A DNA stretch of 64,000 nt, taken from CAWGLW01 sp963823525 (GTDB lineage: Bacteria > Pseudomonadota > Gammaproteobacteria > Steroidobacterales > Steroidobacteraceae). This document shows positions 26,079 through 34,703 of the stretch, in pieces. The stretch covers positions 248,001-312,000 of the forward strand of contig CAWGLW010000005.1 in the NCBI GenBank assembly GCA_963823525.1, given 5' to 3'. Position 1 is the first letter of the stretch, and each line of letters begins with the position of its first letter. The notes beneath the pieces are model-generated. The model saw nothing but the letters and a program-made list of their open reading frames with translations, was not told the DNA's origin and did no database searches. Position numbers and translations under genes: made by a program.

Positions 26079-26662
26079 TGAAGTTGTTTTCCAGGCTCTA
26101 CGAGACTGTGCTGCGCTGGAGTGCGCACGCCCATGCGGAGCGCTATCTTGTCGGTGTGAGCTTCGCCGAGTCGTCGTTTTTTCCGGTTCCGGTCGACGTC
26201 CTGATCGCACCGATGGCGCTGGCGAAACCGGAGAAATGGCTGCGCTACGCGCTGCTTGCCACGGCCGCTTCGGTGCTGGGCGGCCTGCTTGGATACCTGA
26301 TCGGCTACCTTGCGCTGGAGGCGGTCACTCCACTGCTTCACAAGGTCGGCTACTGGCATCATTTCGAAACCGCCAATGACTGGTTTTCGCGTTATGGTTT
26401 CTGGGCTATTTTTGCAGCCGGTTTTACCCCGATTCCTTTCAAGGTCTTCACGGTTGCAGCCGGCGCCGCTCACATGGGGCTGATCCCTTTTATCATCGGT
26501 TCTCTCATCGGGCGCGGCATGCGATTCCTGCTGGTAAGCGGACTGGTTCGCTGGGGTGGCCCGAAGATCGAGCCGCACCTGCGGCGCTATGTGGACGTGA
26601 TTGGCTGGGGAACGCTCGGCCTTGTGATCGTGGGCTTCGCGCTCTGGCGCCTGTTTGGCTGA
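26078..26662 (+). CDS. YqaA-family (DedA-like, SNARE-associated) membrane protein
   Basis: Integral membrane protein of 194 residues with about four hydrophobic segments (about residues 40-50, 65-85, 120-140 and 172-192). The family marker segments FAESSFFPVPVDVLIAPM and AAGFTPIPFKVFTVAAGA, with the paired F-P-x-P motifs typical of DedA/VTT proteins, are both present. DedA-like proteins are linked to lipid or carrier translocation; for the YqaA branch the substrate is not established. Directly coupled to pcm, where Pseudomonas has nlpD-rpoS instead. Confidence 0.88.
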   Translation: MKLFSRLYETVLRWSAHAHAERYLVGVSFAESSFFPVPVDVLIAPMALAKPEKWLRYALLATAASVLGGLLGYLIGYLALEAVTPLLHKVGYWHHFETANDWFSRYGFWAIFAAGFTPIPFKVFTVAAGAAHMGLIPFIIGSLIGRGMRFLLVSGLVRWGGPKIEPHLRRYVDVIGWGTLGLVIVGFALWRLFG

Positions 26663-26685
26663 CGGGACGGTAACCTCCGCCGAAT

Positions 26686-26699
26686 CACCGGGCCCGGTG
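26686..26699. repeat. 14-base perfect palindrome between convergent genes
   Basis: CACCGGGCCCGGTG is self-complementary over its whole length and lies in the 67-base gap between the converging YqaA-family and Mth938-family genes. Further GGTG/CACC arms follow immediately (GGTGGATCACC). It could act as a bidirectional stop, but lacks T runs. Confidence 0.45.
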
Positions 26700-26729
26700 G
26701 ATCACCTGGTGGCCGGGGGCGTTGAGGCA

Positions 26730-27107
26730 TCAGCGCGGTTCGACGATCAGTGCCGCCACGACCTTGCGTCCCTCGGAGACCAGCAGGTTGAATGTCCGGC
26801 AGGCGGCGCCCGTGTCCATGATTTCCAGTCCTATGCCCCTGGCGTGAAGCGGTGCCAGCAGCGCCGGATCCGGGAAGGTCTGCTTCTGGCCGCTGCCAAA
26901 CAGCACGATTTCCGGCCCCAGTGTCAGCACGGGCTCGAAGTCGCTGCTCTGAAGGTCGGTGATTTCTCGCGGTCGCCAGTTCTCGAGCAGTTGATCCGCG
27001 CTGACGATCAGGCTGCAATGCAGATTGTGCTCCCCAATGCGAAGCAGGCCAGGCTCATAACTGCGAATCACGTTCAGTGCGGCGGGAGGCTCGCGTTCGA
27101 ATCTCAT
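26730..27107 (-). CDS. Mth938-like domain protein (DUF498 family)
   Basis: A 125-residue single-domain protein of the Mth938/NDUFAF3-like fold. Recognised from the overall pattern: an N-terminal RSYEPGLLRIGEHNLHCSLIV, the central EIVLFGSGQKQTFPDPALLA with the conserved G-S/T-G-x-x-x-x-F-P, and a C-terminal GIGLEIMDTGAACRTFNLL. The eukaryotic homologue NDUFAF3 assists complex I assembly; the bacterial role is unknown. The ATG at 27107 gives the family-length protein, although the frame stays open upstream. Divergent from the RpfE-like gene. Confidence 0.85.
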   Translation of the reverse strand: MRFEREPPAALNVIRSYEPGLLRIGEHNLHCSLIVSADQLLENWRPREITDLQSSDFEPVLTLGPEIVLFGSGQKQTFPDPALLAPLHARGIGLEIMDTGAACRTFNLLVSEGRKVVAALIVEPR

Positions 27108-27177
27108 GCGGTAACGATACTTGAGTCGGTCAGGCAGGTCACCGCTGCGTGCAGGCCGGAGCACGAGGAAGTCAGAA

Positions 27178-28185
27178 TTGACTGCTGATCAGGCCCTCGA
27201 GACAAGACTGGCCTTGCCGTGGCTTGGCGCAGCCTTGCGTGAAGTGGGCGCTGTTGCAGAGTCAGATGAGTTTTCGCAACTCCGCTGGCTGGCGAGCCGG
27301 TCGGGGAATCGTACGGCTGACCCGGCGGACTGGCGGGAATGGCTGGTCAGCGGCATCGGCGCGGGTCCGGAGCTGTTGCGTCGCAATCCCGCCGGACCCT
27401 GCGTGATGGCTTCGGCAACGCCGGAGCTTCCCGCGGGTAGTCTTGGCTGCCTGCAGCCCGTTCACTTGCGGACGGCCATCGATCACCTGCAGATGTCCGC
27501 TCCAGCCGAATGGGCGCTGACCGGTGAGGAATCCCGGTCGTTGATCGACAGCCTGAGCGAGTATCTCGCCGGTACCGGGTTTCGACTGTATTTCATTTCG
27601 CCGGGCCTGTGGATTCTGCACGCGGATCGTATGATCGAGTGCGAGACCGTGGCGCCGGAGGCGGTGGTTGGGGTGAACATCCGCGAGGCGATGCCGTCAG
27701 GACGCGATGCGGACTCGGTGAATCGTTTGATCACTGAACTGCAGATGCTGCTTCATGAGCATCCGGTCAATCAACAAAGACGGCAGCAAGGCCGGCCGAC
27801 CATCAATTCGGTCTGGCCCTGGGGTTTCGGTCAGCGCAGTCGCCCCTCGACTGTCGCCCTGCCCGAGTTGTTCACCGATGATCGCTGGCTGCGCGGGTTG
27901 TGGTTCCTGTACGGCGCACCCGGTTGTGATCTGTCGACTGTGTATGGCGGTGAGGTGGACATGCACGCCAGGTTCATGCTGGCCGCCGCTCAACCGCCGC
28001 AGGCCGATCCGCTGGCGGCGTTGCTTTCGGTCGAGCGCAGTGTGTTTCAACCTTTGAAAAATGCACTAAGGAGCGGCAAGCAGGGAACCACGCGAATTCT
28101 GTTCGGTTCTCGCGAAATCGAATTCACCGGCCGTACGCAATGGCGGCCCTGGCGGCGGCGGCCGCTTCACGAGGTGCTCGGATGA
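27178..28185 (+). CDS. RpfE-like conserved protein (COG4255 type)
   Basis: 335 residues, soluble, function unknown. It resembles the Xanthomonas RpfE family, sometimes annotated as phosphoglycerate-mutase-like regulatory protein: NSVWPWGFGQ (about residues 210-219) followed by the TDDRWLRGLW segment, and its position directly before recJ. The start is TTG at 27178, supported by GAGGA 8 bases upstream; an earlier TTG at 27121 would overlap the divergent leader. The stop overlaps recJ (ATGA). I assign family from memory of motif and context, not from a search. Confidence 0.7.
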   Translation: MTADQALETRLALPWLGAALREVGAVAESDEFSQLRWLASRSGNRTADPADWREWLVSGIGAGPELLRRNPAGPCVMASATPELPAGSLGCLQPVHLRTAIDHLQMSAPAEWALTGEESRSLIDSLSEYLAGTGFRLYFISPGLWILHADRMIECETVAPEAVVGVNIREAMPSGRDADSVNRLITELQMLLHEHPVNQQRRQQGRPTINSVWPWGFGQRSRPSTVALPELFTDDRWLRGLWFLYGAPGCDLSTVYGGEVDMHARFMLAAAQPPQADPLAALLSVERSVFQPLKNALRSGKQGTTRILFGSREIEFTGRTQWRPWRRRPLHEVLG

Positions 28186-29921
28186 TCCGAAGGACCATCC
28201 TGCGTCGGGAGATCAGTGAACGGATCGTCGCATCGATGCCGGACTCGCTGCATCCGGTTCTGCGCCGTGTTTACGGGGCACGTTCCATCAATGACGCCCG
28301 CGATCTTGAGCTCGGACTGGAGCGATTGTTGCCCGTGAGCACGCTCGATGGCGTAAAAGCCGGCGTCGATCTGCTGCTCCGCGTGTTCCAGGCTGGCCAG
28401 CGCGTCCTCGTGGTCGGCGATTTCGATGCCGACGGAGCGACGAGCACGGCGCTGGTCGTGCGTCAGCTCAGGCGCCTGGGGTTCAGGGATCCCGCGTTCC
28501 TGGTGCCGGATCGGTTTCGATACGGGTATGGTCTGAGTCCGGAGATCGTGCGTGTCGCGGCGGAGCAGAACCCCGCGCTGCTGCTGACGGTCGATAACGG
28601 GATCTCTTCGCTGGAGGGGGTTGCGGAGGCGCGAAGGCTGGGCATCGACGTGCTGGTCACGGATCATCACCTGCAGGGGGATGAACTGCCGGATGCGGCC
28701 GCGATCATTAATCCGAACCTTCGCAGCGCGCGCTTTGGCTCACGCAACCTCGCCGGCGTGGGCGTCGCTTTCTACCTCATGGCGGCGCTGACGCAGGTCA
28801 TGCGGGATCGGGGTCTGTTGCCGCCGGACGCGGTGACGAATCCGGCCGATCTGCTGGACCTCGTCGCTCTGGGTACGGTCGCCGACGTCGTACCTCTGGA
28901 CCTGAACAATCGAATACTCGTGGAACAGGGCCTGCGGCGGATTCGCGCAGGGCGCTGCGTGCCCGGTCTTCGCGCGTTGCTTGAAAACGCAGGACGCCAA
29001 CTGGACTCGGTCGTGAGCCAGGACCTCGGGTTCCAGGCCGGTCCGCGCCTGAATGCGGCGGGCCGACTGACGGACATGACCATCGGCATCAACTGCCTGC
29101 TTGCCGTGGAGGAGCAAACCGCACAGCGGCTGGCACGCGAACTGGCACAACTGAACGCCGAGCGCCGCCAGGTCGAGTCACAGATGCAGGACGATGCGTT
29201 CGGGCAGATTGATGACATGATCGACAGGCTTGGGGGCGGGTTGCCCGCCGGCGTCTGCCTTTTCGATGGCGCCTGGCACCAGGGTGTGATCGGGCTGGTC
29301 GCATCCCGGGTCAGGGAAAGACTCCACCGCCCGGTGATCGCATTCGCGCCGGGCGACGACGGCTGGCTGAAGGGTTCGGCCCGTTCAGTGCCCGGCGTGC
29401 ACGTTCGCGATGTGCTCGATGCAATCGCGAAACGTCGCCCGGACCTGCTGCAGCGTTTTGGCGGACATGCGATGGCGGCCGGGATGACGCTGGAGCTGCG
29501 CCGCCTGGATGATTTCCGTCAGGCGTTTGCCGAGGAGGTAGACCGCTGGGTCGACGCCAGGACCCTGGCGGGTGACCTGCTCACGGATGGCGCGTTGCAG
29601 CCGGGCGAGTTCAACACCGAGACGGCCATCGCGCTGCGCGAAGGGGGGCCGTGGGGTTCTGGCTTTCCCGAGCCGAGCTTTGACGGGCGCTTCGCTGTCC
29701 TCGGCAGCCGGGTCGTGGGCGAGCGGCACCTGAAACTCCGTCTGAGGGCGTCTTCCGGCGCGCCGGTTGATGCAATCGCGTTTCGCTATCTCGATGACCC
29801 GCGTGCCTTACGGCCGAGGCCGGAGCAGGAGATCGAGATGGTCTACAGGGCCACGCTGAATGAGTTTGCTGGCAGGCGCCAGTTGCAACTCGTCTCCGAG
29901 TGGCTGTCCTGCGACGAGTGA
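28182..29921 (+). CDS. recJ: Single-stranded-DNA-specific exonuclease RecJ
   Basis: 5'-3' ssDNA exonuclease of RecF-pathway recombination and mismatch repair. 579 residues. DHH-family motifs are in order: VVGDFDADGATSTAL, LLTVDNGIS, VTDHH with the following INPN, and LVALGTVADVVPL. The C-terminal DHHA1 region carries RFGGHAMAAGMTLE, and an OB-like domain closes the protein. The ATG overlaps the upstream stop. recJ-prfB-lysS is a widely conserved neighbourhood. Confidence 0.97.
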   Translation: MIRRTILRREISERIVASMPDSLHPVLRRVYGARSINDARDLELGLERLLPVSTLDGVKAGVDLLLRVFQAGQRVLVVGDFDADGATSTALVVRQLRRLGFRDPAFLVPDRFRYGYGLSPEIVRVAAEQNPALLLTVDNGISSLEGVAEARRLGIDVLVTDHHLQGDELPDAAAIINPNLRSARFGSRNLAGVGVAFYLMAALTQVMRDRGLLPPDAVTNPADLLDLVALGTVADVVPLDLNNRILVEQGLRRIRAGRCVPGLRALLENAGRQLDSVVSQDLGFQAGPRLNAAGRLTDMTIGINCLLAVEEQTAQRLARELAQLNAERRQVESQMQDDAFGQIDDMIDRLGGGLPAGVCLFDGAWHQGVIGLVASRVRERLHRPVIAFAPGDDGWLKGSARSVPGVHVRDVLDAIAKRRPDLLQRFGGHAMAAGMTLELRRLDDFRQAFAEEVDRWVDARTLAGDLLTDGALQPGEFNTETAIALREGGPWGSGFPEPSFDGRFAVLGSRVVGERHLKLRLRASSGAPVDAIAFRYLDDPRALRPRPEQEIEMVYRATLNEFAGRRQLQLVSEWLSCDE

Positions 29922-30000
29922 ATGCCGGCCGGGCTGCGGCTGGCCGGGCCCGTATCGAATGCATGCTAAACTGATAAGTTCGATCACCCGTAAGAACCCG

Positions 30001-31099
30001 ATGATGGAAACGAACCTGATCCGTCGCACACTCGATGACCTCCGGCAGCGCACTGGCACGCTCAGGGGGTATCTTTGACTACGAGAAGAACAGCGAACGA
30101 CTGACCGAAGTCATGCGCGAGCTCGAGGATCCGGCAATCTGGCAGGATGCCGAACGCGCCCAGGAGCTTGGCCGTGAACGGACCCGGCTCGAGGCCATCG
30201 TCGTGACGCTCGACCGGCTGAAACGCGGCGTGCAGGAGGCAGGGGAATTACTCGAGCTCGCTGAACTCGACGAAGATGCGGCGGCCGCAGATTCCGTCGA
30301 ACAGGACCTCGCTCGCGTCGAGGCGGAACTCGAACGACTCGAGTTCCGCCGCATGTTCCCCGGTGAGATGGACGCCAACAACGCGTTCCTGGACATACAG
30401 GCGGGGGCGGGCGGGACCGAGGCTCAGGACTGGGCTCAGATGCTGATGCGAATGTACCTGCGCTGGGGCGATCAGAACGGCTTCAAGACCGAGGTCACCG
30501 AAATCAGTGAAGGCGAAGTGGCTGGCATCAAAAGTGCGAGCATCCGGTTCATTGGCGAATTTGCCTATGGCTGGCTGCGCACCGAAACCGGCGTCCATCG
30601 TCTGGTGCGCAAATCACCTTTCGATTCAAATGCGCGTCGACACACCTCATTTGCGTCAGTCTTCGTTTCGCCCGAGGTCGATGATGACATCAATATCGAG
30701 GTGAACCCGGCGGATATTGAGATGGATGTCTACCGCTCGAGCGGGGCGGGTGGGCAACATGTCAACAAGACCGAGTCCGCCGTCCGGCTGAGGCACTTGC
30801 CGAGCGGAATCGTCGTCGCCTGCCAGAGTGAACGCAGTCAACACAAGAATCGGTCGACGGCAATGAAGATGCTGAAAGCCAAGTTGTACGAACTCGAAGT
30901 GAACAAGCGCAACGCCGCGGCCAAGGTGCTCGAGGATTCCAAGTCTGATGTCAGCTGGGGCAATCAGATCCGTTCCTACGTGCTCGACCAGTCGCGGATC
31001 AAGGATCTGCGCACAGGCGTCGAGGTCGGTAATACCACCGCTGTTCTCGATGGCGCGCTCAATTCATTTCTCGAGGCGAGTCTCAAGCAGGGGCTCTAG
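30001..31099 (+). CDS. prfB: Peptide chain release factor 2 (programmed +1 frameshift)
   Basis: RF2 terminates translation at UGA and UAA. The gene is read in two frames: bases 30001-30075 give 25 residues ending LRGYL, then an in-frame TGA, and after skipping base 30076 the frame from 30077 gives 340 more. The resulting 365 residues equal the E. coli length. The second frame has the codon-recognition SPF (KSPFDSNARR) and the catalytic GGQ (GAGGQHVNKTESAVR). Without frameshifting only the 25-residue peptide is made, which is the family's autoregulation by RF2 level. lysS follows after 15 bases. Confidence 0.97.
30064..30079 (+). promoter_or_regulatory. prfB +1 frameshift signal
   Basis: AGGGGG (30064-30069) acts as an internal Shine-Dalgarno, followed by TAT, the slippery CTT (30073-30075), the TGA stop and C. 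This is the same layout as the E. coli RF2 site, including the C after TGA that weakens termination. The peptidyl-tRNA slips from CTT to TTT and reading resumes at GAC. Confidence 0.96.
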
Positions 31100-31114
31100 C
31101 TATTTGGAGTTGGC

Positions 31115-32623
31115 ATGACCGATCACGACAGCGCTGTGGACCTGAATCACCTGCTGGCCGAGCGCCGCAGCAAACTCGCGCGATTACGCGAGAAGGGCCC
31201 GGCTTATCCAAATGATTTCCGGCGTAATGCCACGGCTGAATCATTGCATCTCGGCTACGGCGAGCATGACCCGGATTGGTTTGAAAAACACCCGACCGCT
31301 GTTTCGGTGGCCGGTCGTATGATGTTCAAGCGGGTCATGGGCAAGGCCAGTTTTGCCAAGCTCAAGGACCGCACCGGCCTGATCCAGATATTCCTGCAGC
31401 GCGACGCGCTCGGGGAACTCTATGAGGCCTTCAAAGGCTGGGATGTCGGCGACATCGTCGGTGCCGAGGGGCTGCTGTTCAAGACGCGAACCGGGGAACT
31501 TTCGGTACGGGTAGAGAAACTGCGCCTGCTGGTGAAGTCTTTGCGGCCGCTGCCGGACAAGTGGCATGGTCTGGCCGACGTCGAGCAGCGTTACCGCCAG
31601 CGGTATGTCGACCTGATCGTTAACGATGACAGTCGCGACGTGTTTCGTGCGCGCACCCGGATCATCCAGTACCTCAGGAACTTTCTTGACGCACTCGACT
31701 TCATGGAAGTCGAGACACCGATGATGCAGGTAATTCCCGGGGGTGCGGTCGCCCGACCCTTTGTCACCCACCACAACGCCCTTGGGCTCGACATGTACCT
31801 GCGTGTGGCCCCGGAGCTGTACCTGAAGCGGCTGGTCGTTGGCGGTTTTGAGCGCGTCTACGAGCTCAACCGAAATTTCCGCAATGAAGGGCTCTCGACT
31901 CAGCACAACCCCGAGTTCACGATGCTCGAGCTTTACCAGGCTTACGCCGACTACCGCGACCTGATGGACATGGTGGAAAACATCTACCGCGGAATCGCCG
32001 ATACGATCGTGGGCACGCGGCACGTACAGTACCAGGGCGAGACCTACGACTTTGGTTCGGGATTCCAGAGAGAGACAGTCGAGAACCTCGTCCTGAAGTT
32101 CAATCCTGGAATCGAGCGCGCCCGGGTTCGCGAGACCGACTACCTTCGTGATGTCTGCGAGCGGTTGGGAGTTCAACCGGAAGCCGCCGATGGAGCAGGC
32201 AAGCTGCAGATCGAGATTTTCGACAAGACGGTGGAGCAGGAACTGCGACAGCCGACGTTTGTCTACGCCTACCCGGCGGAAGTCTCGCCGCTCGCTCGAC
32301 GCAATGACGACGACCCGTTCATTACGGACCGTTTCGAGTTCTTCGTCGGTGGCCGGGAGCTGGCCAACGGATTTTCAGAGCTCAATGACTCAGAGGACCA
32401 GGCCGCGCGATTTCGCGAGCAGGTCAGCCGCAAGGAAGCCGGTGACCAGGAAGCGATGTATTACGATGCAGATTACGTACGCGCGCTCGAGTATGGCTTG
32501 CCACCCACCGCCGGACTCGGGATCGGCGTGGATCGAACGGTCATGCTGTTCACCGACCAGCCTTCCATTCGCGACGTTCTGCTGTTCCCGCATTTGCGCC
32601 CGGAGGCAGGTGCCGGCGCCTAG
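31115..32623 (+). CDS. lysS: Lysyl-tRNA synthetase (class II)
   Basis: Charges tRNA-Lys. 502 residues: N-terminal OB-fold anticodon-binding domain (about 60-150, VAGRMMFKRVMGKASFAKLK), then the class II catalytic domain with motif 1 around FLDALDFMEVETPMMQ, motif 2 FERVYELNRNFRNEGLSTQH and motif 3 GLPPTAGLGIGVDRTVML. Complete. An ATG at 31115 follows a GGAG site. The gene order recJ-prfB-lysS is conserved. Confidence 0.97.
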   Translation: MTDHDSAVDLNHLLAERRSKLARLREKGPAYPNDFRRNATAESLHLGYGEHDPDWFEKHPTAVSVAGRMMFKRVMGKASFAKLKDRTGLIQIFLQRDALGELYEAFKGWDVGDIVGAEGLLFKTRTGELSVRVEKLRLLVKSLRPLPDKWHGLADVEQRYRQRYVDLIVNDDSRDVFRARTRIIQYLRNFLDALDFMEVETPMMQVIPGGAVARPFVTHHNALGLDMYLRVAPELYLKRLVVGGFERVYELNRNFRNEGLSTQHNPEFTMLELYQAYADYRDLMDMVENIYRGIADTIVGTRHVQYQGETYDFGSGFQRETVENLVLKFNPGIERARVRETDYLRDVCERLGVQPEAADGAGKLQIEIFDKTVEQELRQPTFVYAYPAEVSPLARRNDDDPFITDRFEFFVGGRELANGFSELNDSEDQAARFREQVSRKEAGDQEAMYYDADYVRALEYGLPPTAGLGIGVDRTVMLFTDQPSIRDVLLFPHLRPEAGAGA

Positions 32624-32662
32624 GTCGAATATCGCTGGCTATGCGCCGCAGGCAGCGGTCGA

Positions 32663-33577
32663 TCAGGCACCGTCGTCGATTGCATAGGGTAGCGGCAACG
32701 CGATGGCAGCCCGCCCATCTTCCAGCGCGACCTTCTCGCGGGCTGCATCAAGGGTCATGACCGCCAGTATCTCTGGCCCGGCCTGCGCAGGGGCGCCGAA
32801 AAGGACGGCACCGACCTTGTCCGCGCCGCTCAGCAGCGGCGTGCCGGGCGCCGGGGCAGCGCCGCCATCGAGGCGATAACGCAGCATTCGCCGCTTGATC
32901 CGACCCCGATACTGGGTGCGCGCAATGATTTCCTGGCCGGTATAGCAGCCTTTGTCGAAACTGATAGCGTCGAGGCGGTCGAGATTCAGCATCTGCGCTA
33001 CGTAGATTTCGGTTGTCGCTGCGAGCACCTGCGGCAAACCGGCAGCAATGTCGGCCGCCAGCCAGCGCTGCTCCGCCTGACCCGCCGTTCCGGATTTCAG
33101 GTGCAGCGGCGACGATTGCCAGATCGCCGCAGGCGCGGTCACGATGACCCTGCCGTCAGGATTCGAGAACCACACCATGTGCTGTCTTTCCGCCGAATCG
33201 ATCGAGGGTAGGGCGTGAGCCCGTGCTGCCGAGCACTCGGCCACATCGAAGCAGCCGCCTGCAACCCAGTTGGTGAGAGCCTCGATCTGCACCTTGGCGC
33301 GCAATACGAAGCGCTGCATGCGCTGGACGACCGTCGGGGCCAGGTCAGTCGGAAGCAGTGCAAAAATGCCCTCCGGGGTTTGCCTGAGACGCAATATCGA
33401 TATGACGCGGCCCTGAGGTGTGTTGAACGCCGACAGCTGGGTTCGCCCGTCCTTGAGCAGACCGATGTCATTGCTCAGCTGGCCCTGGAGAAAGGATTCC
33501 GCATCTGCGCCCGCGAAGCGCAGGACGCTGAACAACGGCAACCGGCTAAATTCGGGCATTAATTGAGAATCGTTCAT
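32663..33577 (-). CDS. ygfZ: tRNA-modifying / Fe-S maturation folate-binding protein YgfZ
   Basis: Tetrahydrofolate-dependent protein needed for activity of several Fe-S enzymes, including MiaB. 304 residues with an aminomethyltransferase-like fold. The family signature FDKGCYTGQEIIARTQYRG is present, including the essential Cys of K-G-C-Y-x-G-Q-E. It lies convergent to lysS and divergent from the sdh operon, sharing a 151-base upstream region with it; a functional tie to the Fe-S subunit SdhB is plausible but inferred. Confidence 0.94.
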   Translation of the reverse strand: MNDSQLMPEFSRLPLFSVLRFAGADAESFLQGQLSNDIGLLKDGRTQLSAFNTPQGRVISILRLRQTPEGIFALLPTDLAPTVVQRMQRFVLRAKVQIEALTNWVAGGCFDVAECSAARAHALPSIDSAERQHMVWFSNPDGRVIVTAPAAIWQSSPLHLKSGTAGQAEQRWLAADIAAGLPQVLAATTEIYVAQMLNLDRLDAISFDKGCYTGQEIIARTQYRGRIKRRMLRYRLDGGAAPAPGTPLLSGADKVGAVLFGAPAQAGPEILAVMTLDAAREKVALEDGRAAIALPLPYAIDDGA

Positions 33578-33690
33578 GGCACTGGCCGCGAATTGTACTG
33601 GTAAGGGAGCGGACGCGCTGAGTGCGGCGACGGCAACGGGTGCCCATGGGATCGCGGTAGAGACTAATTTCTCTTATGTTTCAATATGGT

Positions 33691-33700
33691 TAAGCGCTTA
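33691..33700. promoter_or_regulatory. Palindrome in the ygfZ/sdh divergent region
   Basis: TAAGCGCTTA is a perfect 10-base palindrome in the most AT-rich part of the 151-base divergent region, 29 bases before the first gene of the sdh operon. It could be an operator or part of the sdh promoter region. I cannot name a regulator, and such palindromes also occur by chance. Confidence 0.25.
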
Positions 33701-33728
33701 CATATCTGGCAGACTTGCGCCTATCGCT

Positions 33729-33896
33729 ATGGATGCACCGCAACAAGAAAAACCTCGGAAGCCGCGCTCCGCCCGTAAGCCCGATGCCGCTGAAGTCCCC
33801 GAGCCGGTCCAGCCTCGCGAGATTGGCGGGCGTGATGGTCCGGAACCGACCCGCTTTGGCGACTGGGAAAAATCCGGTCGCTGCATAGATTTTTAG
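33729..33896 (+). CDS. SDHAF4-type succinate dehydrogenase assembly factor (DUF1674)
   Basis: A 55-residue protein. The N-terminal half is Lys/Arg/Pro-rich and probably disordered; the C-terminus EIGGRDGPEPTRFGDWEKSG followed by RCIDF is the hallmark of DUF1674/SDHAF4. In mitochondria SDHAF4 binds flavinated SdhA and protects it before joining SdhB. The ATG at 33729 is the only sensible start, although no strong ribosome site precedes it and the frame is open upstream. It is first in the sdh operon, 28 bases before sdhC. Confidence 0.88.
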   Translation: MDAPQQEKPRKPRSARKPDAAEVPEPVQPREIGGRDGPEPTRFGDWEKSGRCIDF

Positions 33897-33924
33897 CGAC
33901 CCATATACCTGGAGGAACGCGCGA

Positions 33925-34317
33925 ATGGCCCAGCCCGAGCGTCCACTGTCCCCGTTCATGATGTATCGGTGGCAGTACACAAACACGCTGTCGATCCTGC
34001 ATCGCCTGACCGGCATCCTGCTGTGTTGCGCATTCCTCGTGCTGGTGTACTGGCTCGCCGCGCTGGCTGCCGGACCGGAAAGTTACGCCGAGGCTCGAGC
34101 TTTGCTGGGTTCGCCGCTTTCACAGGTCTTCCTGCTGACTGGCTCGGTCGCCTTCTGCTATCACCTGTTGAACGGTATTCGCCACCTGTTTTTTGATTTT
34201 GGCCATGGTTTCGACCTTAAGACAGCCCGGGCCACAGGCTGGGCGGTTGCGGCAGGGGCCGTGCTCCTCGGCGCGGTTTCATGGTGGCTGCTGCGCAGCA
34301 GCCTGGGGGGGGCGTAA
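33925..34317 (+). CDS. sdhC: Succinate dehydrogenase cytochrome b556 subunit
   Basis: Membrane anchor of complex II that binds heme b and ubiquinone. 130 residues with three membrane helices (about 28-50, 66-90 and 105-125). RPLSPFMMYRW and SILHRLTG carry the quinone-site Ser23 and Arg27, and the heme-ligand His is residue 80 in CYHLLNGIRHLFFDFGHGF (E. coli His84). GGAGG precedes the ATG. The stop TAA overlaps the sdhD ATG by one base. Confidence 0.96.
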   Translation: MAQPERPLSPFMMYRWQYTNTLSILHRLTGILLCCAFLVLVYWLAALAAGPESYAEARALLGSPLSQVFLLTGSVAFCYHLLNGIRHLFFDFGHGFDLKTARATGWAVAAGAVLLGAVSWWLLRSSLGGA

Positions 34318-34703
34318 TGAGTCTGCGCAGCCCGCTGGGTAAGGCGCTTGGCACCGGTTCGGCGAAAGACGGCGCGTCGCATTGGTATGCGCAACGCGTC
34401 TCCGCCGTAGCACTGGTTCTGCTCGGGTTGTGGTTTGTACTGTCGCTCGCGTCACTGGACGGTGGCCGTCACGATACCGTCGTGAACTGGCTGCGCACGC
34501 CGCTCAATTCGGCGCTGGCGGTCCTGTTCGTCGCGGTGGCGGCCTATCACGCTGTCCTTGGCCTGCAGGTTATTGCGGAAGACTACGTAGGTAACCGTAA
34601 TCGACGCGTTGCGCTGATGACTGGGTTGAAGTTCCTTTTCGTATTCGCAGCGGTGGTCGGCATACTCGCCGTCCTGCGCATTGCTTTCGGAGTTGCGGCA
34701 TGA
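34317..34703 (+). CDS. sdhD: Succinate dehydrogenase membrane anchor subunit
   Basis: Second membrane anchor of complex II. 128 residues with three hydrophobic segments. The N-terminal GSAKDGASHWYAQRVSAVAL and the AAYHAVLGLQVIAEDYV motif are typical of SdhD. I use the ATG at 34317, in a TAATG overlap with the sdhC stop, rather than an upstream GTG/ATG inside sdhC. The stop overlaps the sdhA ATG. Confidence 0.95.
   Translation: MSLRSPLGKALGTGSAKDGASHWYAQRVSAVALVLLGLWFVLSLASLDGGRHDTVVNWLRTPLNSALAVLFVAVAAYHAVLGLQVIAEDYVGNRNRRVALMTGLKFLFVFAAVVGILAVLRIAFGVAA

Noticed and set aside
29922..30000. Promoter for prfB with extended -10 TGCTAAACT
   Set aside because: The -10 matches four of six positions with a TG extension, but no -35 is present at 16-19 bases; not enough to call.
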